From contig JAKLQB010000289.1 of NCBI GenBank assembly GCA_022013615.1, positions 1 to 18,831 on the forward strand: a stretch of DNA of 18,831 nucleotides, written 5' to 3'. The notes under the pieces are model-generated. The model made no database searches. It saw nothing but the letters and a program-made list of their open reading frames with translations, and was not told the DNA's origin. A program made the translations under genes and the position numbers. This document shows positions 1-7,651 of the stretch, in pieces. This DNA is from Desulfobacterales bacterium. GTDB lineage: Bacteria; Desulfobacterota; DSM-4660; Desulfatiglandales; Desulfatiglandaceae. The number at the start of each line of letters is the position of its first letter. Position 1 is the stretch's first letter.

Positions 1-10
1 ATTTCCCTAA

Positions 11-250
11 ACACAGTGTAAACAACACCCAGATCGAAAAGCAGAATACATCTGCCTCAACTGCAGTGCCCCAATTTGCAGTGATTGTGCTGAGGAGATT
101 AGGCCGGGGGGTTATCATTGTTTTCGGTGCGCGATGCTCCAATCTGTCTCTGAAGTAGACTCCGACTTAAAAGAAAAGCAGCAAAATGGCACTGAGAAAA
201 GTTTTATACAAGATGTTGTGGTATGCCTTACATATATGGAACCCGAATGA
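11..250 (+). pseudogene. B-box zinc finger protein remnant (no start codon)
   Basis: An open frame follows an in-frame stop at 8-10 and ends at TGA 248-250. It begins with the ligand pattern of a B-box zinc finger: C-x2-H (CKQH), then a C-x2-C, C-x2-C series within YICLNCSAPICSDCAEE, and then CFRC. Bacterial B-box proteins of Deltaproteobacteria, as I recall them, have this finger at the extreme N-terminus followed by a membrane segment. Here there is no ATG, GTG or TTG before the finger, and no hydrophobic segment follows: the tail is short and polar and ends in YMEPE. Start and membrane part therefore seem lost. The zinc-finger reading is seen directly. Pseudogene status is inferred and could change if the sequence left of the window supplies a frameshifted start. 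Confidence 0.55.
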
Positions 251-668
251 CAATTAACAGGTAAACCCCGGTGTTTAGGCCATTACAACATATAGCATTT
301 TTCGCTTCTGCCCAATTCAATTCGCCGGTCTATGCTCTTGCCATAAGGCGCTTTCCGATCGTATATAATCTCTGCAAAAATTGGAAACTAACTGTTTGAA
401 AATTTTTACTTTTTATTTCTCCACTGAAATAGATGCCCGCGGTTCTCTGTATTTTTTGAAAACGGAGATCGTTAGTTTAGACCAAAGCCACAGTATCTAA
501 GAATTACGAGCGTTATATAGGAAACAGGGCATCCCGTTTGAGTGAAAATATGCGAAGAGCTAAACTAAAAGGCAGGAGCACAACCCGTTGCTAATAAATG
601 GAAATAGGGGCGATATAGAATCTCCCCTATTCCCTGAATTGCCTATTTTAGGTCACAAAAGGGCTAAA
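251..668. other. Intergenic region without recognisable gene
   Basis: No reading frame here has a start, ribosome site and protein-like composition. The only structure I can support is the hairpin at 603-631, given separately. The stretch is AT-rich and lies between the B-box remnant and the end of the nfn operon. Confidence 0.6.
603..631 (-). terminator. Hairpin downstream of the nfn operon
   Basis: AATAGGGG (603-610) pairs perfectly with CCCCTATT (624-631) across a 13-base loop. Read on the minus strand it lies about 38 bases after the nfnB stop and is followed by a moderately T-rich tract (TTCCATTTATT). This suits a transcription terminator for nfnAB, although the T tract is interrupted, so the Rho-independent type is only probable. 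Confidence 0.5.
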
Positions 669-2081
669 TTACCACCCCCATGTAAGGTACTGATGTATGG
701 AATCGGAGGCCGCCCTCCCTGCCCCCATGGCCAGAATGACCGTGGCTGAACCGGTTACAATATCTCCACCGGCCCAGACGCCTTTTTTGGTGGTCTTGCC
801 TGTCTCAGGGTCGGTAATGACATAACCCCACCTGTTCAGTTCCAACCCTTCTGTGGACTGGGTTAAAAGAGGATTGGACCCTGCGCCTACCGCAATAACA
901 GCCAGGTCACATTCTAATTGAAATTCAGAGCCCTTGATAGGTACCGGACGGCGCCGTCCGGATTCATCCGGTTCCCCCAATTCCATCTTAAGGCACTCCA
1001 TTCCCGTTATGCGGCCATTTTCATCTCCAATGAACTTGGTCGGTGCGGTCAGGAGGTAGAATTCAATGCCTTCCTCTTCTGCATGATGGATTTCAGCGGC
1101 TCGAGCAGGCATTTCCTCACGGGAACGACGGTAAATGATTCGCACCACGTCTGCACCCAGACGCATGGCGGTCCGTGCCGAATCCATAGCTACATTTCCG
1201 GCCCCGAACACGGCGACGTTTTTGCCCTTGGCAATGGGGGTGTCATATTCGGGAAATAGATACGCCTTCATAAGATTGGACCTGGTCAGGTACTCATTGG
1301 CTGAGTAGATACCTATGAGGTTTTCACCCGGTATGTTCATAAAACGCGGCAGACCGGCGCCTACGCCAACGTAGACGGCATCATATCCCTGTTCAAAAAG
1401 TTCATCTATGGATACGATCCGCCCCACTACTGTGTTACATTCCAGTTTTGCGCCAAGCCGTTCAAGGAAATTCACTTCTGAAAAAACAATCTCTTTGGGA
1501 AGTCTGAATTCGGGAATACCATATACAAGGACGCCACCGGGCTTGTGAAAGGCCTCGAATATTGTCACGTCATGGCCCTTGAGAGTTAGGTCTCCGGCTA
1601 CGGTCAACCCTGATGGACCGGATCCTACTACAGCCACCCGTTTTCCAGTGGTCATGGCCTTTGGGGGCAGTTCCCCAGTACCATGCTCGCGCTCGAGGTC
1701 GGCAACAAAACGCTCCAGATTACCAATGGCTACCGGTTCTCCTTTCTTGGCGAGGATACATACGCCCTCACATTGGTCTTCTTGCGGACAAACCCTGCCG
1801 CACACAGCCGGAAGGCCGTTTTTTTCCCATATTTTGCGAACGGATTTGGTGAATTCACCTTCCTTGATGAGTTTTATAAATGCTGGGATATCTATAGATA
1901 CTGGGCATCCTGGAACACATGTGGGCTTCTTGCATTCAAGGCATCTTTCAGCCTCCTTCATGGCCAATTCCTTGGAATACCCGAACGGAACCTCATCAAA
2001 ATTCCGTCTTCTAATGTCAGGCTCCTGTTCCGGCAGTGGTTGTCTGGGAATTTTTTCTTTTTTAACTTTTTTTTCTGCCAT
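669..2081 (-). CDS. nfnB: NADH-dependent ferredoxin:NADP+ oxidoreductase, large subunit (NfnB/SudA type)
   Basis: This is a 470-residue protein of the glutamate-synthase-small-subunit-like flavoprotein family. Cys 47, 50, 55 and 59 and Cys 94, 98, 104 and 108 form two 4Fe-4S sites. An FAD Rossmann loop GSGPSG lies at 153-158 and a second, NADP-type loop GAGNVAMD in the middle. It sits 122 bases downstream of nfnA on the same strand, which marks it as the large subunit of the flavin-bifurcating transhydrogenase (coupling reduced ferredoxin plus NADH to 2 NADP+) rather than a true GltD; no gltB is present. The frame is open to a TTG at 2096 and an ATG at 2093. The ATG at 2081 has GGAGGA four bases upstream and gives MAEKKVKKEK, so I chose it. 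NfnAB and sulfide dehydrogenase SudAB cannot be separated by sequence alone. Confidence 0.9.
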   Translation of the reverse strand: MAEKKVKKEKIPRQPLPEQEPDIRRRNFDEVPFGYSKELAMKEAERCLECKKPTCVPGCPVSIDIPAFIKLIKEGEFTKSVRKIWEKNGLPAVCGRVCPQEDQCEGVCILAKKGEPVAIGNLERFVADLEREHGTGELPPKAMTTGKRVAVVGSGPSGLTVAGDLTLKGHDVTIFEAFHKPGGVLVYGIPEFRLPKEIVFSEVNFLERLGAKLECNTVVGRIVSIDELFEQGYDAVYVGVGAGLPRFMNIPGENLIGIYSANEYLTRSNLMKAYLFPEYDTPIAKGKNVAVFGAGNVAMDSARTAMRLGADVVRIIYRRSREEMPARAAEIHHAEEEGIEFYLLTAPTKFIGDENGRITGMECLKMELGEPDESGRRRPVPIKGSEFQLECDLAVIAVGAGSNPLLTQSTEGLELNRWGYVITDPETGKTTKKGVWAGGDIVTGSATVILAMGAGRAASDSIHQYLTWGW

Positions 2082-2203
2082 ACTATCCTCCATCAAACCT
2101 ATCCAAAATCATTAATAAATGTTGCTGTAAAAGTCTGAAAATAATTAACGAATAAAGTTTCTACCTGGGCCGGGAATCTGGAGTGATGAATTCGGACAGC
2201 CTC

Positions 2204-3040
2204 CTAAGCCAGCTTACATTCGCCCTTATATTTCTCATAGGCAGTGGCCTCTTCCGCTGTATAGGCCTGAAGGCGCTGCATTAACTCTTCAAAGTCAACT
2301 TCATGCCCGTCAAATTCAGGGCCATCTACACAGGCAAACTGGGTCTTTCCTCCTACACTCACACGGCAGCAACCACACATACCGGTCCCGTCGACCATTA
2401 TGGCATTAAGGCTAACAAGGGTTTTGACCTTGAATTGTTCAGTAACCTTGCACACGAATTTCATCATTGGCACAGGCCCGATTCCCACCACGAGTTTTAC
2501 ATCTTCCTTCTCCAGGACCTCCTTGAGCACATCGGTAACAAACCCGTGATGGCCGTAAGATCCGTCATCCGTGCACACATGCAATTCGTGGGAGGCTGCT
2601 GCCATTTTGTCCTCCAGGATCAGAAGATCCTTGGTCCTTGCGCCAATAATGGCAATTACATTGTTGCCGACCTCCTTGAGTCCACGCGTAATGGGATGCA
2701 TGACGGCAACGCCCGTACCTCCTCCCACGCAGACCACGGTTCCCACTTTCTCAAGGTGAGTGGCTTTGCCCAAAGGGCCAATCACATCCTGGAACTTATC
2801 CCCCACCTGAAGGGACTTGAACAGGGCCGTGGTTTTTCCGACAATCTGATATATTATCGTAACGATGCCTTTTTTTGGGTCGGTTTCAGCCATGGTGAGT
2901 GGAATGCGCTCCCCGGTTTCATTGGCTTTCAAGATGACAAACTGCCCCGGTTTCGCCTTTTTGGCGATCAGGGGCGCGCTGATCTCATTTAGGACGACCG
3001 TGCCATCGGCCATTTCCTGGCGTTTCAAAATCTCAAACAT
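2204..3040 (-). CDS. nfnA: NADH-dependent ferredoxin:NADP+ oxidoreductase, small subunit (NfnA/SudB type)
   Basis: This 278-residue protein belongs to the ferredoxin-NADP reductase-like family shared with dihydroorotate dehydrogenase electron-transfer subunit PyrK. The N-terminal half is the FAD-binding barrel, with RIPLT at 45-49. A nucleotide-binding loop VGGGTG lies at 105-110. Near the C-terminus Asp217, Cys222, Cys225 and Cys237 are placed like the Asp-plus-three-Cys 2Fe-2S ligands known for NfnA; an extra Cys224 is present. The length is normal. The start is supported by GGAGG nine bases upstream of ATG 3040. The gene is first in the operon and is followed by nfnB. In the complex it would carry the NADH site and the 2Fe-2S cluster. 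It is cytoplasmic, with no signal peptide or membrane segment. Confidence 0.9.
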   Translation of the reverse strand: MFEILKRQEMADGTVVLNEISAPLIAKKAKPGQFVILKANETGERIPLTMAETDPKKGIVTIIYQIVGKTTALFKSLQVGDKFQDVIGPLGKATHLEKVGTVVCVGGGTGVAVMHPITRGLKEVGNNVIAIIGARTKDLLILEDKMAAASHELHVCTDDGSYGHHGFVTDVLKEVLEKEDVKLVVGIGPVPMMKFVCKVTEQFKVKTLVSLNAIMVDGTGMCGCCRVSVGGKTQFACVDGPEFDGHEVDFEELMQRLQAYTAEEATAYEKYKGECKLA

Positions 3041-3079
3041 TATGTACCTCCAAACTGTAAAGTCAAATTTACCGAAACC

Positions 3080-3108
3080 CGTTTACCATACCCCTTGAGG
3101 GCTGTCAA
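3080..3108 (-). promoter_or_regulatory. Candidate sigma-70 promoter of nfnAB
   Basis: On the minus strand a perfect -35 TTGACA (3103-3108) is followed after 17 bases by TAAACG (3080-3085), a poor -10. It lies 40-68 bases upstream of the nfnA start, in the gap after the CDF remnant. The perfect -35 and position are the support; the -10 is the weak point. Confidence 0.4.
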
Positions 3109-3166
3109 AAGAAAACTCCCGGTATTACGATTCAAGATTTGCCAAAGATGGGATCTATTGTTACAT

Positions 3167-3559
3167 TTATACTTCTTCTGTGCTGGCCGGATCTTTGGCC
3201 AGAATAAGCTCCACACCAGCCTCCTTCATCAGGTCACGCACTGCACGCAAGAGCAACTGCCCACCCGACCAGAAAACAAAGACAGAAACCGCCCCGGCAG
3301 CCCATCGATCTAAGCGCAAGCCAAAATATGCGCCTATCAAGCTCATTACGACCACAGCCGTGGAGAGCCCGCCTGCAAGATAGTCCCTGGCATCGGCCTC
3401 CAGGGCAATGGAATGAAGCCTCATTCCGGAGCGAAGCTGGTAAAGGCCAAAGGCCAGTATGATGTTGATGCAAACCGAGATCGCCGCCCTTTTGCGGGCC
3501 CGTTTGATATCCGTCCTGCTGGCATCAACACCATCTTGTGCTGTTTTCAATGGTTCCAA
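3167..3559 (-). pseudogene. Cation diffusion facilitator (CDF) transporter remnant
   Basis: The frame keeps the second half of a CDF metal-efflux protein: GMRLHSIALEADARDYLAGG corresponds to the region around TM4/TM5, followed by two hydrophobic segments like TM5 and TM6. Upstream, KRAAISVCINIILAFGL resembles the start of TM1 but runs straight into the TM4-region sequence, so roughly 80 residues (TM1-TM4) appear deleted in frame. The TM5 metal site, normally H/D-x3-D, reads D-x3-G. The protein stops soon after TM6, so the cytoplasmic dimer domain is absent. No in-frame ATG lies near the homology. The frame runs on to 3820 only by overlapping the kinase gene and its promoter; TTG at 3559 is the only plausible close start. 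Family membership is by eye; loss of function is inferred. Confidence 0.6.
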
Positions 3560-3618
3560 CGCCTGCTTTTGAGAATAATTTTTCCATGTTTCTTTATGCG
3601 ATAATTCTTTTCCATAAG

Positions 3619-3647
3619 TTGAAAAAAAAGGTTTTAAAGTGTATAAT
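3619..3647 (+). promoter_or_regulatory. Sigma-70 promoter of the kinase gene
   Basis: TTGAAA (3619-3624), a 17-base spacer and a perfect TATAAT (3642-3647) form a near-consensus promoter. Transcription should begin near 3654. This matters for the kinase start: the upstream in-frame GTG at 3639 lies across the edge of the -10 element and could not be in the message, which leaves the TTG at 3684. Confidence 0.75.
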
Positions 3648-3683
3648 TCAATTAATTTTCGATATAGATATAAGGAATCCAGT

Positions 3684-5072
3684 TTGGCAGATAAGGAAAA
3701 AAAGAGCAAGCCAAAGGCCAAAGAACATTCTTTGACCAGTTGGTTGAAAATTAAATTTCTGGGAAAAGGCGAAGGCCCCGGCCCTGTTGATACCCAATTC
3801 CTTACCGATCTTTCAGACATAAAGACAATTGGACGATATGAGATCGTAAGTCAAATAGGGCAGGGCAGCATGGGTTTAGTTTATCTCGGCAGGGACCCCT
3901 ATATTAAAAGAAATGTGGGTATTAAGATTTCCCGGCCTGCTGCTGATGTCGGCGAAGAAAAGGCTGAGAAATATCGCGAGAGATTCTTTATCGAGGCCCA
4001 GTCGGCTGGAAGACTTATGCATCCCAATATCGTCTCCATTTACGATGCTGGCATGCATAAAGATTTTTGTTACATGGCAATGGAATATATTGATGGCCCC
4101 ACGCTCAAAACATTTTGCAAGAAGAACCAGCTATTACCCATGAGCAACGTTGTGGAGATCATGTTTATTGCATGCAAGGCACTTGATCATGCTCACAAAA
4201 TGGGAGTGATTCATAGAGATATTAAACCGCTCAATATAATGCTCAAAAAATCAGGACATATTAAAATAACTGATTTTGGTATAGCCCAGATTAAATCGGA
4301 ACAGATAGCTTCAAAAGGCATTGTTGGCTCGCCCAGTTATATGTCTCCGGAACAGATAAGACAAAAGCCAGTGGAAAATAGAACCGATATCTTTTCCCTG
4401 GGCTGTGTCTTGTATGAGCTTCTTACCGGGGAAATGGCATTCCCGGGAATGGATTATCTTTCTATTATGTATAAGATCATCAGGGAAGAACCGATTCCTA
4501 TGGAAAAGATCCGCCCCGAATTGCCTGAAATATTAGTCAAGATAACCAACAAGGCTCTTGCCAAGGATCCCAACCAGCGTTATCAGACTTGTGAGGATTT
4601 GGCCTACGATCTGAGGGTGGCTCTGAGAGGACTACGGGAGACCACGAAAAGCACCAAGGCTGAAGATGTCTTTGACTATGTAAATAGCGTGTCTTTTTTT
4701 GAGAATTTTACTAAAGATCAGGTCAAAGAGGTCTTGAAATCAAGCAGTGTGTTCAAGGTCCTAAGAGGCGAGGCAATGGTGGCGGAAGGGGAAATTAAAG
4801 ATTCATTTTTCATTCTCCTTAGTGGCAAGGCGGTGGTTCAGAAAAATAATAAGAATATCGCTGCGATCTCCAGGGGTGAATGCTTTGGTGAGATGGCCTA
4901 TTTGAGTGGTCAGGCACGGGCAGCAACAGTTTTGGCTGAAACAGATTGCATTCTAATGGAAATAAGTGCTACCCTGCTGGACAGATCTTCGGAAACCGTA
5001 CAGCTTCTTTTCTTAAAGAGCTTTGCCAAGAACCTGATTCAGCGCCTTTCCAAAAGTAATATTAAGGAATAA
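3684..5072 (+). CDS. Ser/Thr protein kinase with C-terminal cyclic-nucleotide-binding domain
   Basis: This is a 462-residue Hanks-type kinase joined to a cNMP-binding domain. Visible kinase parts are the glycine loop GQGSMG (59-64), Lys81 in VGIKI, Glu104, the catalytic loop HRDIKPLN (177-184), DFG (197-199) and SPE (221-223) in place of APE. Residues about 337-440 form a CRP-like beta-barrel whose phosphate-binding cassette GECFGEMAYLSGQARAATV (398-416) keeps the Gly-Glu pair and Arg412 that contact cyclic nucleotides. There is no membrane segment, so it is soluble and probably switched by cAMP or cGMP. The start is TTG 3684: AGGA lies seven bases upstream, and the promoter at 3619-3647 excludes the GTG at 3639. 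It is monocistronic, with no phosphatase or substrate gene next to it. Confidence 0.88.
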   Translation: MADKEKKSKPKAKEHSLTSWLKIKFLGKGEGPGPVDTQFLTDLSDIKTIGRYEIVSQIGQGSMGLVYLGRDPYIKRNVGIKISRPAADVGEEKAEKYRERFFIEAQSAGRLMHPNIVSIYDAGMHKDFCYMAMEYIDGPTLKTFCKKNQLLPMSNVVEIMFIACKALDHAHKMGVIHRDIKPLNIMLKKSGHIKITDFGIAQIKSEQIASKGIVGSPSYMSPEQIRQKPVENRTDIFSLGCVLYELLTGEMAFPGMDYLSIMYKIIREEPIPMEKIRPELPEILVKITNKALAKDPNQRYQTCEDLAYDLRVALRGLRETTKSTKAEDVFDYVNSVSFFENFTKDQVKEVLKSSSVFKVLRGEAMVAEGEIKDSFFILLSGKAVVQKNNKNIAAISRGECFGEMAYLSGQARAATVLAETDCILMEISATLLDRSSETVQLLFLKSFAKNLIQRLSKSNIKE

Positions 5073-5099
5073 GGTTACTATTCGGGTATCTCTTTTTTA

Positions 5100-5137
5100 G
5101 ACAGGATAACCCCGCGTTCCGCGGGGCAGGCATGGAT
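5100..5137 (+). repeat. REP-like palindromic repeat, left copy
   Basis: This is a 38-bp unit: GACAGGATAACCCCGC, a five-base loop GTTCC, then GCGGGGCAGGCATGGAT. It contains the stem CCCCGC/GCGGGG. The same unit occurs inverted at 5428-5465 and differs only in the loop (35 of 38 bases identical). Confidence 0.8.
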
Positions 5138-5232
5138 AAACAAGAATCTATTTTTAAGTCATAAACAAGATCTTATTGTAATAGTCCCGTAAATCACATA
5201 AGATATCCTGGTATTAAGCCCTAAGGATAAAT

Positions 5233-5273
5233 CCCCAATACGGAATTAAGATAAATCTCTTTGGGGTTTTTTT
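5233..5273 (+). terminator. Possible terminator after the kinase gene
   Basis: CCCCAA (5233-5238) pairs with TTGGGG (5261-5266) and is followed by seven T residues (5267-5273). The loop is long (22 bases) and the site is 160 bases past the kinase stop, so it is only a candidate. It lies inside the segment bounded by the two REP-like units. Confidence 0.35.
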
Positions 5274-5427
5274 AAATGTGAAATGAGTATCTAAAAATTT
5301 CAAATCAATCGGGGGTCGGGTTTAACCAAACTATAATAGAAAGATTTAACTCAATCACTTACCCATATAGCAAGGAACGGTCTATCAGGATATTTAAAGG
5401 ATTTACAGGAATAAAAAAAACAAGTAA

Positions 5428-5465
5428 ATCCATGCCTGCCCCGCGCATGGCGGGGTTATCCTGTC
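5428..5465 (-). repeat. REP-like palindromic repeat, right (inverted) copy
   Basis: This is the reverse complement of the unit at 5100-5137, with loop CATGC instead of GTTCC. The pair lies between two convergently ending genes, the usual place for REP or BIME elements. On the minus strand this hairpin follows the DUF3795-DUF3786 stop by about 25 bases and could also end that transcript. Confidence 0.8.
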
Positions 5466-5490
5466 AAATAAATACCAGTTACGAAATCAG

Positions 5491-6401
5491 TCATCTGGCC
5501 GCCTCAGTTAGAACCTCTGAGACCAGGCTTACAAGTCCCCAAATAGCATCTGCAGCAAGGTGATGCTCGATAGATCGGTCAAACAGGATGGAAAGGCGTG
5601 GATCGAACTCGTCGTCTCCCGCCCAAAACAGGTAGTAAAGGGGCACCTTTGGGAAGACCAGGAATTTATACGCAGCATCGGCCAAATCAAGGCTTTCACC
5701 TCCAAGATCTCCTGCCGCTTTTTTGAAACCATCAAGATCATTTCCGTACAGCTTCAACAGGGGCTTGACCTTTAGTTCGTGGGGCCCCGTGAAGAAATGA
5801 GCGCTTTTAAGTTCCTGGACACTGACCATTTTCTGGCTTATGGGTTCAGGCCCCGCATTGAGTAAATACACGAGACAGACCAATTCCAGAAGGGGATTGT
5901 CAATGCGTTCCCATTGGCCATGGCCCTGACGACACACTGAGCGGTTTTGCATATCAACCAGGAGATATTCCTTCAAAAACGGAAGGAGCAACCCCACATG
6001 GGGATAGTTTTTAGCCCCGGCATTCGCACAGATCGTTTCAATATCACACTGCCCAAGGTCTTCCCAGTACTCGGCAGGCACCTTGAAGACATCGCCGGAT
6101 GGGGTCTTTGCCGGAGGTGCTTCATTACGTCGCCTTTCCTGCATGTTCAAAAATCCCTGGCTGAAAGGATAAGGTCCTGTTCCGAATTCGTCACACGGGA
6201 ACCTGTCACAATCCCTTAAACAGTACTCAATATGTTTTTTTAGGGCACATGCAAGGATGGGGCATTTCGCACCGAAATCTTCTCTTGTGCGGTAGCCTTG
6301 TTTTGGGCCTCCCGACTTCTGCCCGGTCCGCACGTGGAGCAGATCCCCAGAACACGCAACCCGCAAACGTCACAGTTTATTCCGCAAGCTCCAGTAGCCA
6401 T
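5491..6401 (-). pseudogene. DUF3795-DUF3786 protein, interrupted by a one-base frameshift
   Basis: Two overlapping frames make one protein. From ATG 6401 (GGAGG 12 bases upstream) comes MATGACGINCDVCGLRVLG with a further CSTC, typical of a DUF3795 N-terminus. This frame runs out at a stop near 6240. From about 6275 the neighbouring frame continues with CPILACALKKHIEYCLRDCD and then a DUF3786 domain to 5491. The span is 911 bases, one short of a multiple of three, as expected from loss of one base around 6270-6280. Repaired, it would be about 303 residues with an N-terminal cysteine cluster (about nine Cys) able to hold Fe-S or zinc. The function of the family is not established. The frameshift may be real or a sequencing error. 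Confidence 0.7.
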
Positions 6402-6558
6402 GTTATTACTGGCCCTCCGTAACACTTATGAAGCTTTTATGACAGCTGGGTTCGTAACACCTAACCTGCCTCATAATCTGCATAGGGTCCTTGATCTTTA
6501 CATAGTTCCGTTATAAGTTCAAGCTCTTATGCCCTTAGTCGCAACCCATAAAATTATG

Positions 6559-6587
6559 TTGAAGGTTAGAAAATATAATCGTAATAT
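6559..6587 (+). promoter_or_regulatory. Candidate promoter of the small Cys protein
   Basis: TTGAAG (6559-6564), 17 bases, TAATAT (6582-6587) lies 28 bases before the start codon at 6615. A perfect TATAAT at 6574-6579 overlaps it but lacks a good -35. The site is plausible but unproven. Confidence 0.4.
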
Positions 6588-6614
6588 GCCAAAAATTCGA
6601 AGGTGGAATGATAT

Positions 6615-6839
6615 ATGCTCAATGAATGTAAACGCATAAGGGATATATTAGATGCTCAAATAGATATAATAGAGCGTCATGTAGATCAACACAAATGGTT
6701 CCAGCAAATAGAAGATAGAAATGAAGCTATTAGTGATTTTATTGAAAAATATGGGTTTATAATGAGAGAATTTTACTGTTCTCGGATCTGCGAGGACAGG
6801 TTTAGTTGTAAGCTTGCACAGGCGTACAATCCAAAATAG
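6615..6839 (+). CDS. Small conserved-looking protein with C-terminal Cys motif
   Basis: I do not recognise this 74-residue protein. It is predicted helical and charged throughout (MLNECKRIRDILDAQIDIIE), possibly a short coiled coil. It ends with FYCSRICEDRFSCKLAQAY, that is Cys-x3-Cys-x5-Cys, plus a Cys at position 5. No signal peptide or membrane segment is visible. AGGTGG lies about nine bases upstream of ATG 6615 and a candidate promoter precedes it, so it looks expressed on its own. The Cys group could bind a metal or form disulfides. The coding call rests on start signals and composition, not on recognised homology. Confidence 0.65.
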   Translation: MLNECKRIRDILDAQIDIIERHVDQHKWFQQIEDRNEAISDFIEKYGFIMREFYCSRICEDRFSCKLAQAYNPK

Positions 6840-6894
6840 GTAAAATGAGCTGCATGATAGCGTTCATCATAAGTGCAAGATAATTGGGATTACG

Positions 6895-7503
6895 TTAAAG
6901 GCTAATTAGAATGATCTCCACCTTTATCTCAACTCTCTCAAAGGGATTATCCCTGCCGTCTCTTGGCAGGGAAACGATCTTATCGACCACATCCATTCCC
7001 TTGGTTACCTCACCAAAGACGGTGTATTTTTCATCTAACGAAGGGACATCGGAAACACAGATAAAAAACTGTGAACCGGCGCTATCCGGGTGCGAAGACC
7101 TTGCCATTGACAAGATTCCCCTTTTATGGAGCTTGGAACTGAATTCCGCTTTCAAGCCATAACCTGGACCACCTGTGCCATGCCGGGCTTTTTCGTGGCT
7201 CCTTGAATTGGGGTCTCCTCCCTGTATCACAAAGCCAGGAATAACCCTGTGAAAAATGGTTCCATCATAAAAACCCTTCTTTGCCAATTCCATAAAACTG
7301 TTTACATGATTCGGTGCCAGTTTTGGGGAAAATCTCAGGGTTATGTCACCAAAATCTGTATGTATTATGGCTTTTGACTCTTCCATTACCTTGATCTCTC
7401 CCTGGGTGAAAGTCTTGCTGCGCACTTCTCCTGGAAACCCTTGAGAGACAGTCACAAGTAACAAAAGCAGCAGGCCCACAAAGGCTACAATCGCATTCTT
7501 CAT
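6895..7503 (-). CDS. Exported cyclophilin-type peptidyl-prolyl cis-trans isomerase
   Basis: This 202-residue protein begins with a classic signal peptide: MKN, a leucine-rich hydrophobic core to about residue 20, and a likely cleavage near QGFPG. The mature part is a bacterial cyclophilin with the active-site strings FHRVIPGFVIQGGDP (catalytic Arg in FHR) and GSQFFICV, and the loop KYTVFGEVTKGMDVVDKI. It catalyses proline isomerisation and assists folding of envelope or secreted proteins. The start at 7503 has GAGGAGGA spaced correctly upstream, and a near-consensus promoter lies at 7553-7581. It is a single gene: the upstream neighbour region is non-coding and the next gene downstream (6615-6839) is convergent. 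Confidence 0.93.
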   Translation of the reverse strand: MKNAIVAFVGLLLLLLVTVSQGFPGEVRSKTFTQGEIKVMEESKAIIHTDFGDITLRFSPKLAPNHVNSFMELAKKGFYDGTIFHRVIPGFVIQGGDPNSRSHEKARHGTGGPGYGLKAEFSSKLHKRGILSMARSSHPDSAGSQFFICVSDVPSLDEKYTVFGEVTKGMDVVDKIVSLPRDGRDNPFERVEIKVEIILISL

Positions 7504-7552
7504 AAAGTTCCTCCTCTATTCTGTTTTCAGGCCATCTTTGTTTTTCGAGGGC

Positions 7553-7581
7553 ATTGTAGGAAAAAGACGGGTGTGGGTCAA
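7553..7581 (-). promoter_or_regulatory. Sigma-70 promoter of the cyclophilin gene
   Basis: On the minus strand TTGACC (7576-7581), 17 bases, TACAAT (7553-7558) is close to consensus at both elements and 50 bases upstream of the start codon. The spacing is ideal. Confidence 0.7.
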
Positions 7582-7651
7582 TAAAATATCTTTGCCCTCC
7601 AAGCCTTTCATTCCAGAATCAAATTATGAAGAAAGCCATTAGGTAAAATGC

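Noticed and set aside
1579..2138. Long plus-strand frames opposite nfnB
   Set aside because: They are shadows of a clearly coding minus-strand gene and have no recognisable domains.
3560..3820. N-terminal part of the open frame upstream of the CDF remnant
   Set aside because: It lies antisense to the kinase start and across the kinase promoter and has no family likeness.
5100..5465. Classical insertion sequence bounded by the two inverted units
   Set aside because: There is no transposase frame and no convincing target duplication outside the units; REP-like elements explain it better.
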